Positions 21,679 to 32,728 of a DNA stretch of 64,000 nt are shown here, piece after piece (the stretch's first letter is position 1; every line of letters begins with the position of its first letter). The translations under genes and the position numbers were made by a program. The notes beneath the pieces are model-generated. The model was not told where the DNA came from. It searched no databases and was given only the letters and a program-made list of their open reading frames with translations. The DNA lies in NCBI GenBank assembly GCA_002917075.1, contig NTMA01000011.1, forward strand, positions 310,001 through 374,000, in the 5' to 3' direction. The stretch comes from Hawksworthiomyces lignivorus (lineage: Eukaryota; Ascomycota; Sordariomycetes; Ophiostomatales; Ophiostomataceae).

Positions 21679-24299
21679 ATGAACCTCCTTCCCCGCGTCC
21701 GCAGCGTCTCTCACGCCGTTCAATTCTCTCCTCCAAGCCGTAGTCTCTGTCGTAGTTCTTCTGTTTCTTATTTTTATTCTCGTTCTCACGCCTGGCGCTC
21801 TTCTCTCTCTTCTCTTCTCGCCCGCTCCTCCTCCCCATCGAATCCCCAGCCTTGCCATCGTCATCCTACCAGCCCAGCTTGCTTCTCATATAAAAACCGT
21901 CTGTTTAGCACCACGACCAGGATGTCTTTGACTGCCCAGGAATTGAGCAACTACCTGGCCGATGCTCCACCGAGCGTCGTCCGGTTAGAAATTTCAAAGC
22001 ACTTTGAGGCCCTCTCCGATAGCCAAAAGCGTTATGCTCACTACATCAGCAAGTAAGCATAATGACGGTCCTTGACCTGCTCTCTCCGAGGGGCCTCTGC
22101 CTTGCGGATCCATGCTAACTAATGTCTGTCCTATGTGCTCAGGGCCTCTTTTGCTGGCAACCGCGTGGTGCTCCGGCAGGTGTCCCCCGAGTCTGAGTCC
22201 ATCTATGACTTCATCTTGGCCCTCAACAAGACTGCCAATGGCGACTGGAAGGGGTTGGCCGCCAAGGCAGGCGTCGAGGAGGCCCATCTGAACTCCTTTC
22301 TTGAGTATGCTGCCCAGTTCCTGGGCAACAGCGGCAACTACAAGAGCTTCGGCGACTCCAAGTTCATTCCCCGCGCTCCAGAGTCGGCCTTTGCTGCCTT
22401 GGCAAGCACATCCCCGGATACCGAAAAACACTACAAGGCCACCGGCGGCGCTATTTTCTCTTCTGACAAGCCAGGCCTTCTGCACCTCGGCTATACGGAC
22501 GACGGGCACCTGACCACCTACTACCCTGACTCGCCGGACATCACCAAGGCCGAGATCGATGCCGTGGCCAAGTGGATGGAGAAGAAGGGCCTGTTGCCAG
22601 AGAACACGCGGCTCCGCAAGCAGAAGGGTAGCAGCATCTTTGAGCTGCTGATTGCCTCGGCACGCACGTCGCCGCCAGCCGACGGCGGTGACATCCACAG
22701 CGCAGAGACTGAGTTCCCTCTGGGCGATAGCGAGGATGGCCCTCTCAAGGGTGCCACGATCCGCTTGGTCTACGGCGATTACGCCCCGGAGATGGCCGTC
22801 ATTGCCGAGAACATCTCGCAGGCTGCCGCCAATGCTGACAACGAGACCGAGAAGGCGATGCACGAGGCGTATGCCCGCTCCTTCGCCGAAGGCTCGCTGC
22901 TGGCCTTTAAGGACAGCCAGCGCTACTGGATTCGTGACAAGGGCCCAATGGTGGAGACGAATATCGGCTTCATCGAGACGTACCGCGACCCGGCCGGCAC
23001 GCGCGGCGAGTGGGAGGGCTTCGTGGCCATGGTCAACCTGGAGCGCACGCGCGCTTTCGGTGCTCTCGTCGACGCGGCGCCCAAGCTCATCCCCCTGCTT
23101 CCGTGGTCCGCCGAGTTCGAGAAGGACAAGTTCCTGTCACCCGACTTCACGTCGCTGGAGGTGCTCACCTTCTGCGGCTCCGGCATCCCCGCCGGCATCA
23201 ACATCCCCAACTACGACGACATCCGCCAGACAGAAGGCTTCAAGAACGTGTCGCTCGGCAACGTGCTCAGCGCCAAGGCCCCGAATGAGAAGATCCCCTT
23301 CATCCGCGAGGAAGACCTGGAGCTGTACCAGAAGTACCGCGACGGCGCCTTTGAGGTCCAGGTCGGCCTTCACGAGCTGACCGGCCACGGCTGCGGCAAA
23401 CTGCTGCAGGAGACCAGCCCTGGCGTCTACAACTTTGACCACGCTAGCCCGCCCGTCAGCCCCTTGACCGGCAAGCCCGTCACCACCTGGTACAAGCCGG
23501 GCCAGACCTGGGGCTCCGTCTTTGGCGGCCTGGCTGGTGCCTACGAGGAGTGCCGCGCCGAGCTGGTCGCCATGTACCTGAGCTGCGAGTTCCCCGTCCT
23601 CAAGATCTTCGGCTTTGGCGACGGCTCAGCCAACTTGGACGGCGAGGCCGGCGACGTTCTGTATGCGTCATACCTCAGCATGGCCCGCGCGGGTCTGACG
23701 TCGGTGGAGTTCTGGGACCCCAAGAGCCAGAAATGGGGCCAGCCGCACTGCCAAGCGCGGTTCTCCATCCTCAAGGTAAGCTTGTCCTTTCACGTTCACT
23801 GAATGGACCGCTCCATCATACTAAATACAATCCAGTGCTTCCTTGAAGCTGGTGACGACTTCTGCAAGCTGGATTACAAGAACGACGACTTGTCAGACCT
23901 CACCATCAAGCTAGACCGCTCCAAGATTTTGACCACAGGGCGCAAAGGTATGCAATTCTCCTGAATCACCCTAGACTAGAACGAACGTCTTGAACGCGTC
24001 ACTCTTACTAACATCTCATCTTATTTTCAGCTGTTGGCGACTACCTGCAGAAGCTGCATATCTACAAATCGACCGCCGACGTCACAAACGGCACAGCTTT
24101 CTTCGCGGACAAGATGTCCAAGGTTGGCCTGGAGTACTGGGGCACCAAGGTGCGCGACGTCGTGCTGAAGAATAAGCAGCCGCGGAAGGTCTTCGTGCAG
24201 GCCAACACGTATCTTGACGCAGCCACTGGTAAAGTGACGCTCAAAGAGTACGAGCCATCGCCAGAAGGCTTGATCCAGAGCTGGGCGGACCGGGAGTGA
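21679..24299 (+). CDS. Dipeptidyl peptidase III (M49 zinc metallopeptidase)
   Basis: Removes dipeptides from peptide N-termini. Exons: 21679-22052, 22143-23775, 23836-23947 and 24031-24299, in consistent phase (2, 0, 1). From the internal ATG at 21922 (MSLTAQELSNYL) the protein is 714 residues, the usual cytosolic DPP III length; counted from there the zinc motif HELTGH is at about 454-459 and the second motif EECRAE at about 512-517. From the first in-frame ATG, 21679, there are 81 extra residues with many Arg and Ser, no Asp or Glu, and an RLFSTTTR end, which looks like a mitochondrial presequence. I chose the longer form as the span because the leader is clearly selected for composition; leaky scanning to 21922 could give the cytosolic form. 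The C-terminal exons carry the usual YWGTKVRD and LKEYEPSPEGLIQSW segments. Confidence 0.93.
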
Positions 24300-25029
24300 G
24301 TACCGGCCCTGGCTCTTGGACCGTGGATATTGAGAGTAAATGAAACAAGACAAAAATAAAGTAAAATAAAATAAAATAATAAACACAATTACCTGCCATT
24401 ATATTTGATATGCTCTAGCCGTATAACGCCAAAGCAGACGACATACGCGGAGGCGAACACTCGGGAAGCACTCATCTAGGAAAACAATAGTGAAGGATGT
24501 TATACTGTTTTTTTTGTTCATTGTAGTTCTTTTGTTTTTAATCTTCCTTTCCCTTTCGTTGTAACACAAATGGCCCATTGATATTGTATTCAGATTTTTT
24601 TGGTTGTTCCCATTGTTTTGCGTTTGTGTGCGAGAAAATATAAAAGTTAAAAGAAACATGTAAAGGAGGGAACACAAACGCAAAAAAAAGAAAGGAAGAA
24701 AAAAGCCCAAAAGTCGCCGGCGGTAACAACCTCTACCGAGAGCACACAAAGTGAGTCTTCTTCGTCTTCTTCTCTTTTTTGAATCCCTTTCGTTGTCCTT
24801 CCTCGAGGTGATGTCCTGTGTCCCCCCTCCAGCCCAACCGAAAAAACCTGCACGCCCTCACTCCCGCGCAACTCTTTCTCGCCGCCTACCCACGCAGCCT
24901 TTGCCTCGGAGCAGAGTCCAAAGGCGTTGCATTTTTGGAATATGGATGGAAATATGAAAAAACAAAGCAGCAGAAAGCACCCAAAAATAAATCTTTTCTA
25001 GTTTTATTTTTTAGCCGGTGCGTCTCCGT
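24300..25029. other. Convergent 3' spacer DPP III / eL6
   Basis: 3' flanks of convergent genes with an AAAAT-type repeat (about 24354-24382). No gene seen. Confidence 0.6.
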
Positions 25030-26034
25030 CTACCACTTCATCTCGTGGGGCTTGTCGCCCTTGCGCAGGCTGAAGGACGTTGCCAGGTAGCTGCTGAGCA
25101 GATCCACCTTCTTGATGTTGGCCAGGAGGGCCTTGTCGATGGCCTTCTGGTCTGCTGCACGGGTGGTCTGGATGGTCTTCTTCTGCAGAGGGGGTTAGCG
25201 CATCTGGCATCCACCGGCGGGTTACGTGTGGTGTGCGGTGGTTCGAGGGAGGGGGGAGGATAAACGTACCTGGGGCTTCTCTCCCTGCTTGAAGAAAGCC
25301 TCCTCACCAGCCTTCTCCTTGGCCTTGTCGGCGGTGAAGTAGTTGGGGGCGGTAATCTCCTCGATCTTCTTGCTGTCGACGCCGGACAGGTCAACCTTCT
25401 CTGATGTCGCAATGACGTACTTGGCGTTGACTCTCCGCAGAGGGACGCCGTTGATCTTGAAGGGGCCCGTGACGAGCAGCAGACCCTGGTCGAGGGTCTT
25501 GAGGAGAACGACGCGCTTGCCCCGGAAGCGGCCAGCGACGAGGATCAGGATCGTGCCGGGCTGCAGGGACTTGCGCGGGTTCCAGGGGCGGACGGCCTTG
25601 CGGACCTGCAGATTGCGAAAAAGCCATGGTCAGCGCATTGCGTCTTCTTATCTTTGCGTGTTTTCTTCTTCTGCTCTCCGCCATATCGCAGCTCCTCTCC
25701 TTCCTCTTCTGATTCACCGCCCAAATATCATTCCTCTTTCTTTTCTCCTTTGAGAAGAGCCACCTCGTCTTCCACATGCTCGTCTTCCGTATCCAAGTTC
25801 CACTCCCCTCCTCCTCTTTGCCCGGAGCACATCTGCACCCGCCTTTTTCTCCAAACGCCCGCATCGGCTACCCAATTCCTCTCCATGCTCGTCGACTCGT
25901 CTTCAGGCGAAACTCACCGTCTTGGGCTGTGCATCCTCCTCGGCCGGGTACCACTTCTGGGCCCGCTGGCTGTGGTGAGGCACTGTCCGGGTGGACTTGC
26001 CAAACTGCTTCTTCGTGTGGGCGACGGCCGACAT
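25030..26034 (-). CDS. rpl6: 60S ribosomal protein eL6
   Basis: A structural protein of the large ribosomal subunit. Exons on the minus strand: 26034-25918, 25605-25270 and 25182-25030, all phase 0, giving 201 residues. The core has the KOW-like segment [20 protein letters not shown], followed by [27 protein letters not shown], both diagnostic for eL6. Intron 1 is long (312 nt), common in fungal ribosomal protein genes; I looked for a snoRNA with C/D boxes in it and saw none. It is divergent from rpn13 with a 749-base shared upstream region containing a CACGTGT site (26464-26470). Confidence 0.95.
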
Positions 26035-26783
26035 TGTGGTCAACTGGAGAGTATCAAAGAAAAAAGAGGGCAGTAGACTGCTTCTTCTTCCTGTCCCGAT
26101 CGCGAAAAAGGGGGTGCGGTATGTTGCTTGGTGATTTTGGAGATGGGATGGTTTGCGGGTTGGGCTAAGAAGTCACAGCGAAAGTCATAAAAAATTACCA
26201 CACAGGCACAATAGGTCTCGAAAAAAATTGGTTAGCCACGGCCGCACGGGACTGGCAGAAGCAAACCCTATCAGCACAGGATTCTCCGATTTTATTTTTG
26301 TGTGCGGGCGTTAATAATCTGGGAAGGTGGGGCAGGCAAAAATTGGGAAAGAGAAGGGCGAGAAAGAGGAAGGAAAGACTTGCGGCGAGACCGACTCCAG
26401 CCAATTAAAGCAAGTTCGATGCCCTCTGCTTGCGCCTGCCTTGTTACGGACTAGCGTATCATTCACGTGTTAATTTTAATGTCACATGATATTAGTCACC
26501 ATTAGAGGAACTTGGCTTCTCCCGTAGCAACTGGCTGCCAGCTGGCAATCAGAGACAAAAAGCTAAGTCAACGTCACGACATTGGCAGCCTTCCAATGGC
26601 GGCGAAAGGCAACTAGAAGCTCCCAAGCTCCATCGAACTGTATCTCCAGGTTGCTCTCCCGGCTCCGCAAACAAAACAAGCAACAATCACACTGCCTTTT
26701 GTCGACAATCCGTACCAGAAAGCCTTCTGAATATTTCGCCTTATCATAACCTCATTTTAAAGTATTCGCCGCTCACCGACAAC
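26035..26783. promoter_or_regulatory. Divergent promoter region eL6 / rpn13
   Basis: 749 bases between the start codons of eL6 and rpn13. A CACGTGT box lies at 26464-26470 near the middle. No coding region was found. Confidence 0.45.
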
Positions 26784-28786
26784 ATGTCAATAATCCCGGT
26801 CATTACGTTCAAGGCCGGGCAATGTGAGCTGGATGTATGTTGACCCGCCTCCTCCGCCTCCTCACGCGACGCCGCCGATGCCACCCCGCCCCAGCCATGC
26901 TTGCTCATCAGAGATGTGAATTGGAACTATGCAGCTAATGTGTCGCCTCGCTCTGCAGCAATCCACCCGGCCGTACAAGGTCAAGCCTCAGCCGGAGCCC
27001 GGTTACATCTTTCTCTATGCCGAAGACGGTAAGTTCACGCGCAGATAGGAGGGGGGCCTGGTTGGAGAGATCCTGGGTGTCGTCTGCGCTCGGCCAGTTT
27101 TGCTAAATGCTGCCCTGGTGGGACTTTTTTGGTGCGTGCAGATCTGATGCGCTTCTGCTGGCGGCCGCGCAACGTCCCGCTGGACGAGGCGCCGCTCAAC
27201 CTGGTCATGGTCCCCGGCGACGGCCACTTTGTGCCCTACGACAGCGAGGCGGCGGCGGGCCACGCGTCGGCCAAGACCAACGGCCGCATCTTTGTGCTCC
27301 GGTTCGAGTCGTCCTCCCAGCGGTACCTCTTCTGGCTGCAGTCCAAGCCCCAGGCCGCCAGCGGCGACCCGGCCTGGCTGAGCCCCCGCGACCGCAAGAT
27401 CGGCGACCTGGTCGACCGCCTGCTGCAGGGCGACGAGCCCGACGTCGGCTACGAGCTGGCCCAGGTCCAGAACAACACCGACGACAGCCGGCGAGACGAC
27501 GGCGGCGGCGACGGCGACGAGTCCATGGAAGACGTCGAGGGCCACGGCGACCCAAATGACCCGCACGGCGGCGGCGCTGCCGGCGGCGCCGGCTCCGGCG
27601 CGACCGGTGGCGACGTCCGGAGCGAGGGCGAGGATGCCCGCGAAGGCGGTGCGGACGGAGCGAGAGCGTAGGTGTTCCGTTCTCCCTTTTTTTTTTGTTT
27701 TAGATGAGCTATTTGAAGGATTCAAAACAAAGAGGAAGAAAGAGAAAGGAGAGAGACGAAAGAAACGAATGAAGAAAGTCATGAGCAGACAGCAGCAGAA
27801 GAACAAGAGGAAGAGGGAAGAACAAAAAAAAAACCAATTGTATGCATATCCCACCACGAGACACCACACACACACACACAGCAATGCAACCAGCGGCGTT
27901 CGGCCAAATTTACATTTTTTTTTTATCTGGGTTGAGCATGGTATTTTTTTCTTTGTCCTATTTATGACTACTTTCATGACCATTCACGGCCAGGGAGAGC
28001 GCAAGTACAATGACTCTCGCGGATAATGGGAGGCAATTATAGAAAGCAAAACGCTTGGCGTGCTGTTGACTTATATGTAATATATACAGAAGTGTGCTTG
28101 GCTCTGTCTCTAAATGGCTTTCTTCTTTCTCTCTCAGATTCTTCTTCTCTTCGTCGCTTTGTGCTCTCCTGCAATCTCGAAAGCTATGCGCTCCCGCTAA
28201 TCATGCCTCTTGTCGCAGAGCTTCATCTTCCGCCCCAGATGCTGCAGCAGTTGTCCGCAATCTCCTGGCGTCTCTGTCCGGCCAGCAAGGCTTCTCATCC
28301 AGTGCCGGCAGCGGCCAGCCGCGCGATAAGGCGTACCCGCTGCTCAACGACCTGCTGGAGACGTCGGTCACCATCCCGATGATCCGCAGCGCCAGCGAGG
28401 AGTACATTGACGGCCTCCTCAACTACCTGCCGCCGACCGTACTGATTCTCAGCCAGCAAGAGGCGGGCGGAGACAGCAGTGACGTGGTTGAGCCCACGGC
28501 CGAGGCGGCAGCGGCCGCCAAAGCGGCCATGACCACGGCAGAGAAGAAGAGCCTGCTAGAGAAGGTGCTGCGGAGCCCGCAGTTCTCGCAGAGCCTCGCC
28601 AGCCTGTCCATGGCGATCCGCGACGGCGGCCTGCCCAGCATCGCCGAGGCGCTGGCCATCCCGGTCAAGCACCAGGGATTTCTGTCGGGCGGCGCGATGC
28701 CCATGGGCGGCGGCGAGGCGTTAGAGGCATTTGTCGAAGGTGTGAAGACGGCCGTGATAGAGAAGCTGGAAAAGCAGAAGCAATAG
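26784..28786 (+). CDS. rpn13: 26S proteasome ubiquitin receptor Rpn13/ADRM1
   Basis: Docks on the 19S base subunit Rpn2, binds ubiquitin and recruits the deubiquitinase UCH37. Exons: 26784-26834, 26959-27028, 27142-27667 and 28219-28786, giving 404 residues; phases fit throughout (0, 1, 2). The Pru domain spans about 6-120: ITFKAGQCELD, then VKPQPEPGYIFLYAEDD, LMRFCWRPRN and IFVLRFESSSQRYLFWLQ. A Gly/Asp-rich linker follows, then the C-terminal DEUBAD-like UCH37-binding domain (about 280-395: TTAEKKSLLEKVLRSPQFSQ). The last intron is 551 nt, far longer than its neighbours, so a gene caller could split this into two genes; splicing GC|A restores frame exactly and joins the two halves known to belong to one Rpn13 protein, which supports one gene. 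Confidence 0.88.
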
Positions 28787-29179
28787 CTGGACTGAAGACG
28801 CAGCAGCAGAGAGGAGAGGCGTGACTGCGATAATGTATAATATTCTCAACAAAATAAGACATAGAGAAATGATATCACCATGTTGCATGTGCCTTGCCTG
28901 TGGCTTGCCTGTGGGATCACTTACATGTGAAGCCAAGAATCCCCTGCTGAACACGGTGCAAATGGGATGCGCCACTGTGTAGGATTCAAGCCAATCGTGG
29001 AGCTTGCTCTCACCATTTGAAGCTACCTGCGTTTTCAGGTGGCCTCGTAAACTTTTTGTGTTCTGATTTTCTTCGTTTTTCCTCTGCAAATCTGGAATAC
29101 TGACCCTGTTCTCCCCGAGGTTCACTTCTTTTCGCTGCGAGGGAATTTTCTCTCTTTTCAATCTTTCATTCCACCAGCC
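28787..29179. other. Short spacer rpn13 / CUS2
   Basis: 393 bases separating two genes on the same strand; nothing recognised beyond flanking untranslated sequence. Confidence 0.6.
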
Positions 29180-30500
29180 ATGGCTGGGACCGGTGAGGCC
29201 GAAATCTGGTCGTTCCCGACGGATATTTCCCAGTTTGACCAGGACGAACGCATCTCGTTTTCGAGGCTCGACGGCAAATACATTGCCGTGCAGGATGACG
29301 GAACCGAGCTAGAGTTTGACGAGGGTCTAAAGCGATGGGTCCTGCCCGCCGACGAGGAGGAAGACGCCGACTTTGCCGCCCCGGCGTATCCTGACGCTAT
29401 AGCCTCGCCGGGCTTTCAGCGGGACAGCGGCCCGCGGCCAGGCGACAAGAGGCGGAGGCAGGACCAGACCTACAACAGCAATTACGAGGTAAGCTGCACC
29501 CGTCGTCGTGGTCGCCTGCTTGCAGCTATCTCTCTACACCACTACCACCACCACCATTATCCTTCTCTTTTCCCCTTCACAAACACCTCCTCCTCCACTC
29601 TCCCCTTGCCGCCCTCGTCCTGAGCAAAAGGGCGGGGCAAAAATAAAAAGAATCATTATTTTTTTTTTTTTTCAAACGACGAGAACACAAGAGCCGAGGA
29701 AGACTCGGACACGAAACTGACCTCTTCTTCCTTCCTCTTCGGGCTTTTCCCTTGTCCTTCTCTCTGTGCACAGTCTCAAGATCCATACAACAGACGAGGA
29801 AACAACGGCGGCCGGGGCGGCGGCAACGGTAATGGCGGCGCTGCTGCCGCCTCCGGCACCGCTACAGCCGGCAGCAGCAACAAGAGGATCAAGTCGCAGG
29901 GGGCGCCCAAGGCGTCGCGGCAGAACACGGCGGTGTACGTGACGGGGCTGCCGCTGGACGCGACGGCAGACGAGGTGGCGGAGCTGTTCTCGCGCAAGTG
30001 CGGCGTCATCGCCGAGGAGATCGACTCGGGCCGCCCGCGCATCAAGCTGTACACGGACGCCGCCGGCCGCTTCAAGGGCGACGCGCTAGTCGTCTTCTTC
30101 AAGCCGCAGAGCGTCGACATGGCCCTCGTCCTGCTGGACGACACCGACTTCCGCTTCGAGGTGTCCGGCACCCCCAGCGCCGGCGGCGGCCGCATGCGCG
30201 TCCAGGCCGCGGACGCCAGCTACAAGAAGACCAACTACCAGAGCGAGGCCGCCGGCACGCCGGGCAGCGGCAGCGGCGCGAGCACGCCCGCGGCCGGCGA
30301 TTCTGCCGCCACTACGGCCACCGCAGCGGCAGCTTCTTCGTCTGCGGCCTCGTCGTCCCGCACCACGCCTAACCCCGCTGCGGGCGGCGGCGGCGGCCGG
30401 GGCGGCGCCAGCCAGGACAAGCAGAAGATCATCAAGAAGACGCAGAAGCTCGACGCCAAGCTAGCCGACTGGAGCAGCGACGAGGACGACCGCTTCGGCT

Positions 30501-30543
<43 letters not shown>

Positions 30544-30904
30544 GGGTGGCGGCCGCCACCCCAAGTGGGACAAGGTGGTCGTGCTCAAGCACATGTTCAC
30601 GCAGGCCGAGCTGGAGGAGGACCCGGCCGCGCTGCTCGACATCAAGGAGGACATTCGCGAGGAGTGCGCCAAGCTGGGCGAGGTGACCAACGTGGTGCTG
30701 TTCGACCTGGAGCCGGCGGGCATCGTCAGCGTCAAGTTCAAGACAGACACGGCCGCCGCCGCCTGCGTGCGACTGATGGGCGGCCGGGCGTTCGATGGCC
30801 GCATCGTGGAGGCGGGCTTGGCTACGGGGCGGGAGAAGTACAAGAAGTCCAAGAAGAACGATGCGGACGACACGGATGACGATAGCGGGGACGAAGACGA
30901 TTAA
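29180..30904 (+). CDS. cus2: U2 snRNP-associated splicing factor Cus2 / Tat-SF1
   Basis: A nuclear RNA-binding protein that helps U2 snRNA folding and prespliceosome formation (known for Cus2/Tat-SF1). Exons: 29180-29488 and 29774-30904 (intron 285 nt, phase 0), giving 479 residues. The acidic N-terminal part carries a GKYIAVQDDGTELEFDE segment. RRM1 lies at about 155-232 (AVYVTGLPLDATADEVAELF); RRM2, of the UHM-like type, at about 368-450 (VVVLKHMFTQAELEEDP...VTNVVLFDLEPAG...AFDGRIVEAG). An acidic tail ends the protein. Between the RRMs is an Ala/Ser/Thr-rich linker and, directly before RRM2, a 17-residue poly-Gly run encoded almost only by GGC (30503-30553). Domain order and the YKKSK-acidic end match the family. 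Confidence 0.92.
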
Positions 30905-31697
30905 CTAGATGGCGTAAGGCAATGATGAGAGAACAAAAAAAAAGGAACAGAGAGACGAGTTTAACGATGACGGATAGCCTTTCACAGCCTGTTTGCTTTA
31001 TTTGCTACTGCTACGTGTGTATCTATTCTTTATCGACAGGGAAAGCAGGACAAGGTTTATAAAAAAAACTACAGATATTCTCAGCAATAATTTCAATTTA
31101 GGGTTGCTAACAATATACACTTTCACCATTTTGCCCCTTCTCTCTCTCAGCATGTCTGTTTTCCTTGGTTTCCTTCCTATCGGTTATAACTATGTGTGCT
31201 CCAGCCCTCTCCAAATCTTTTCCGTTCATACTCATATCAATCCATTCCATTTCATGTTTTTTTTTTCATCCATCCATTTCCTAATGTTTCTGTCTCTCCT
31301 TTTTAAAATCTCTTCCCGAGTCCCCTTTTTCTTCCTTGATTTAATGCCCCGTTCCTCTTTTGGTATGAGCCCATCACATCTATCCGATGCTATGAAGCTT
31401 GGTATAACAACATATGACAAAATAAAAAGTACCCGATATTGGCTTGTGAAACAAAACACGCAACAAATAAAAACGATAAACAGAGACGTAAGAAAATCAT
31501 GGTCGAGTGATGACTCCGGTAATGCGACTTAAGACAAATGAGATTCGTTCCTAAGGAGAGACGCGAGGGTAAAGCAGTGGTCTGAGCGACCATCTTTGGC
31601 ACTTGGAAGTAGTGATTAACTACTTCGCCTAGCCGGCTATTTTGAAATATTTGGCAACGAATAATTTGGTGTGTTCGTGCCATTTTTTAAAGTATCT
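30905..31697. other. Convergent spacer CUS2 / luciferase-family gene, holding a snoRNA candidate
   Basis: AT-rich region between convergent genes. The only structured element recognised is the C/D snoRNA candidate at 31499-31593, described separately. Confidence 0.6.
31499..31593 (+). ncRNA. Candidate C/D box snoRNA, target unassigned
   Basis: Box C GTGATGA (31507-31513) and box D CTGA (31582-31585) are flanked by a perfect 7-bp terminal stem: ATGGTCG at 31499-31505 pairs with CGACCAT at 31587-31593. The 95-nt size, the spacing of boxes and the stem are those of a C/D methylation-guide RNA. An ATGAGA around 31539 could serve as a weak C' box. The stretch just before box D (ending AAAGCAGTGGT) would be the guide; I could not match it to a conserved rRNA segment from memory, so the target is open. 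It lies between convergent protein genes, not in a recognised intron, so it may be an independently transcribed unit or sit in a non-coding host transcript. Confidence 0.7.
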
Positions 31698-32728
31698 TTA
31701 AGCTGCAATCCCATTTTCGAGTGCAGGAAGCTTTAGTTCGACCTTCTTAGCCATGGTGTACCACACGGCCGCCTCGACGATGCGGGCAACAATCTGGAGG
31801 TCGCTCTCATCTACACAAAGTTAGCGCCATTTTGAACAAAACAAAGGTGATCAGTGTATTAATTAATTTATGAGCTGTCAAACGTACCACGAGGAGCATA
31901 GATCATGACGAAGGTGGTCGGCAGAGGCGCCTTGACCCAGCCGGAGAAGGCCAGAGGATGGCGCTGGCCCCAGCCCTTGTCGAGGACCTCCTTGATGTCG
32001 TCCGGGTGCAGGCTCATGTGCATCGACTTCTCCGAGTCGTGAATGTGAAAGACCTCGCCCTGGCCCCAGACGTTGACCGGATGGCGCGCGAACAGGCCAA
32101 AGCCATGCTTCTCGATGCAGGACGTCGCCGTGCAGAGGGCATCCGGGTGCTCGCGCACGAGGGCTTCGACGGCGGTGCGCAGCGCCGCGTAGCACGCGGT
32201 GGAGGCCTGCTGGTTGAGCTGGCGCTGCGGGGCGAGGCCGGCTACGAGGGGACGAGGTCCCGGGCGGTACGGCAGCTCCTTGAGGATGCCGCGGGCTGGC
32301 GCCATCTGGGGGTCGGCGCGCGGCGGAATGTGGTAGACGTCACGCAGAGCGAAGAGGCGGAACCACAGCAGGCGCATGTAGCCCAAGAAGGTGGGCGGTG
32401 TGCCGCCGGGCCCCAGCAACAAAAAGTTGACGTAGTCGTTGCGGATGAGCAGGACGACGGGCACGGCCAGGATGATGCCCTCGAGCAGCGTGGTCTGCAG
32501 GAAGTGCATACCAGCCAGGAGCAGCAGCGACCCAACGAGCATGGCCCAGGCGTCCAGGGTCACGGAGAAGGGGTTCTGCCGGATGACCATGTTCAGGACA
32601 ATGTCGCTGGACCCGGCAACGTTCGACGACCGCTTCATAGGCGCCAAGGGGGAGGAAGGTGGAGAGATTGGTGACTGGACGACATCCGGGCAGCTGACCT
32701 CTGACGAGGTCACTGTTAGAGTGGACAT
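31698..32728 (-). CDS. Fungal-luciferase-family membrane protein
   Basis: A protein of the fungal luciferase domain family. Exons on the minus strand: 32728-31888 and 31810-31698 (phase 1), giving 317 residues. Two hydrophobic segments (about 57-77 and 81-95) are followed by RNDYVNFLLLGPGGTPPTFLGY, which parallels the region just after the single membrane anchor of mushroom luciferase. The C-terminal half has HMSLHPDDIKEVLDKGWGQRHPLA and FVMIYAPRDES, the strongest family block (His-rich, GWGQRHPLA, YAPR). Members occur widely in non-luminous ascomycetes with no known function. Genes for hispidin synthase or hispidin-3-hydroxylase are not nearby, so light emission should not be inferred. The ATG at 32728 is the first in frame and has a strong CCACCATG context. 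Confidence 0.85.

Noticed and set aside
21994..22863. 289-codon open frame opposite DPP III
   Set aside because: Overlaps strongly conserved DPP III exons and has no recognisable domain or splice structure.
25606..25917. snoRNA in the long first intron of eL6
   Set aside because: No box C-like TGATGA on the transcribed strand; intron length alone is not evidence.
30918..31020. ATGATGA after CUS2 as another C/D snoRNA
   Set aside because: No CTGA box D within about 100 bases and no flanking stem.
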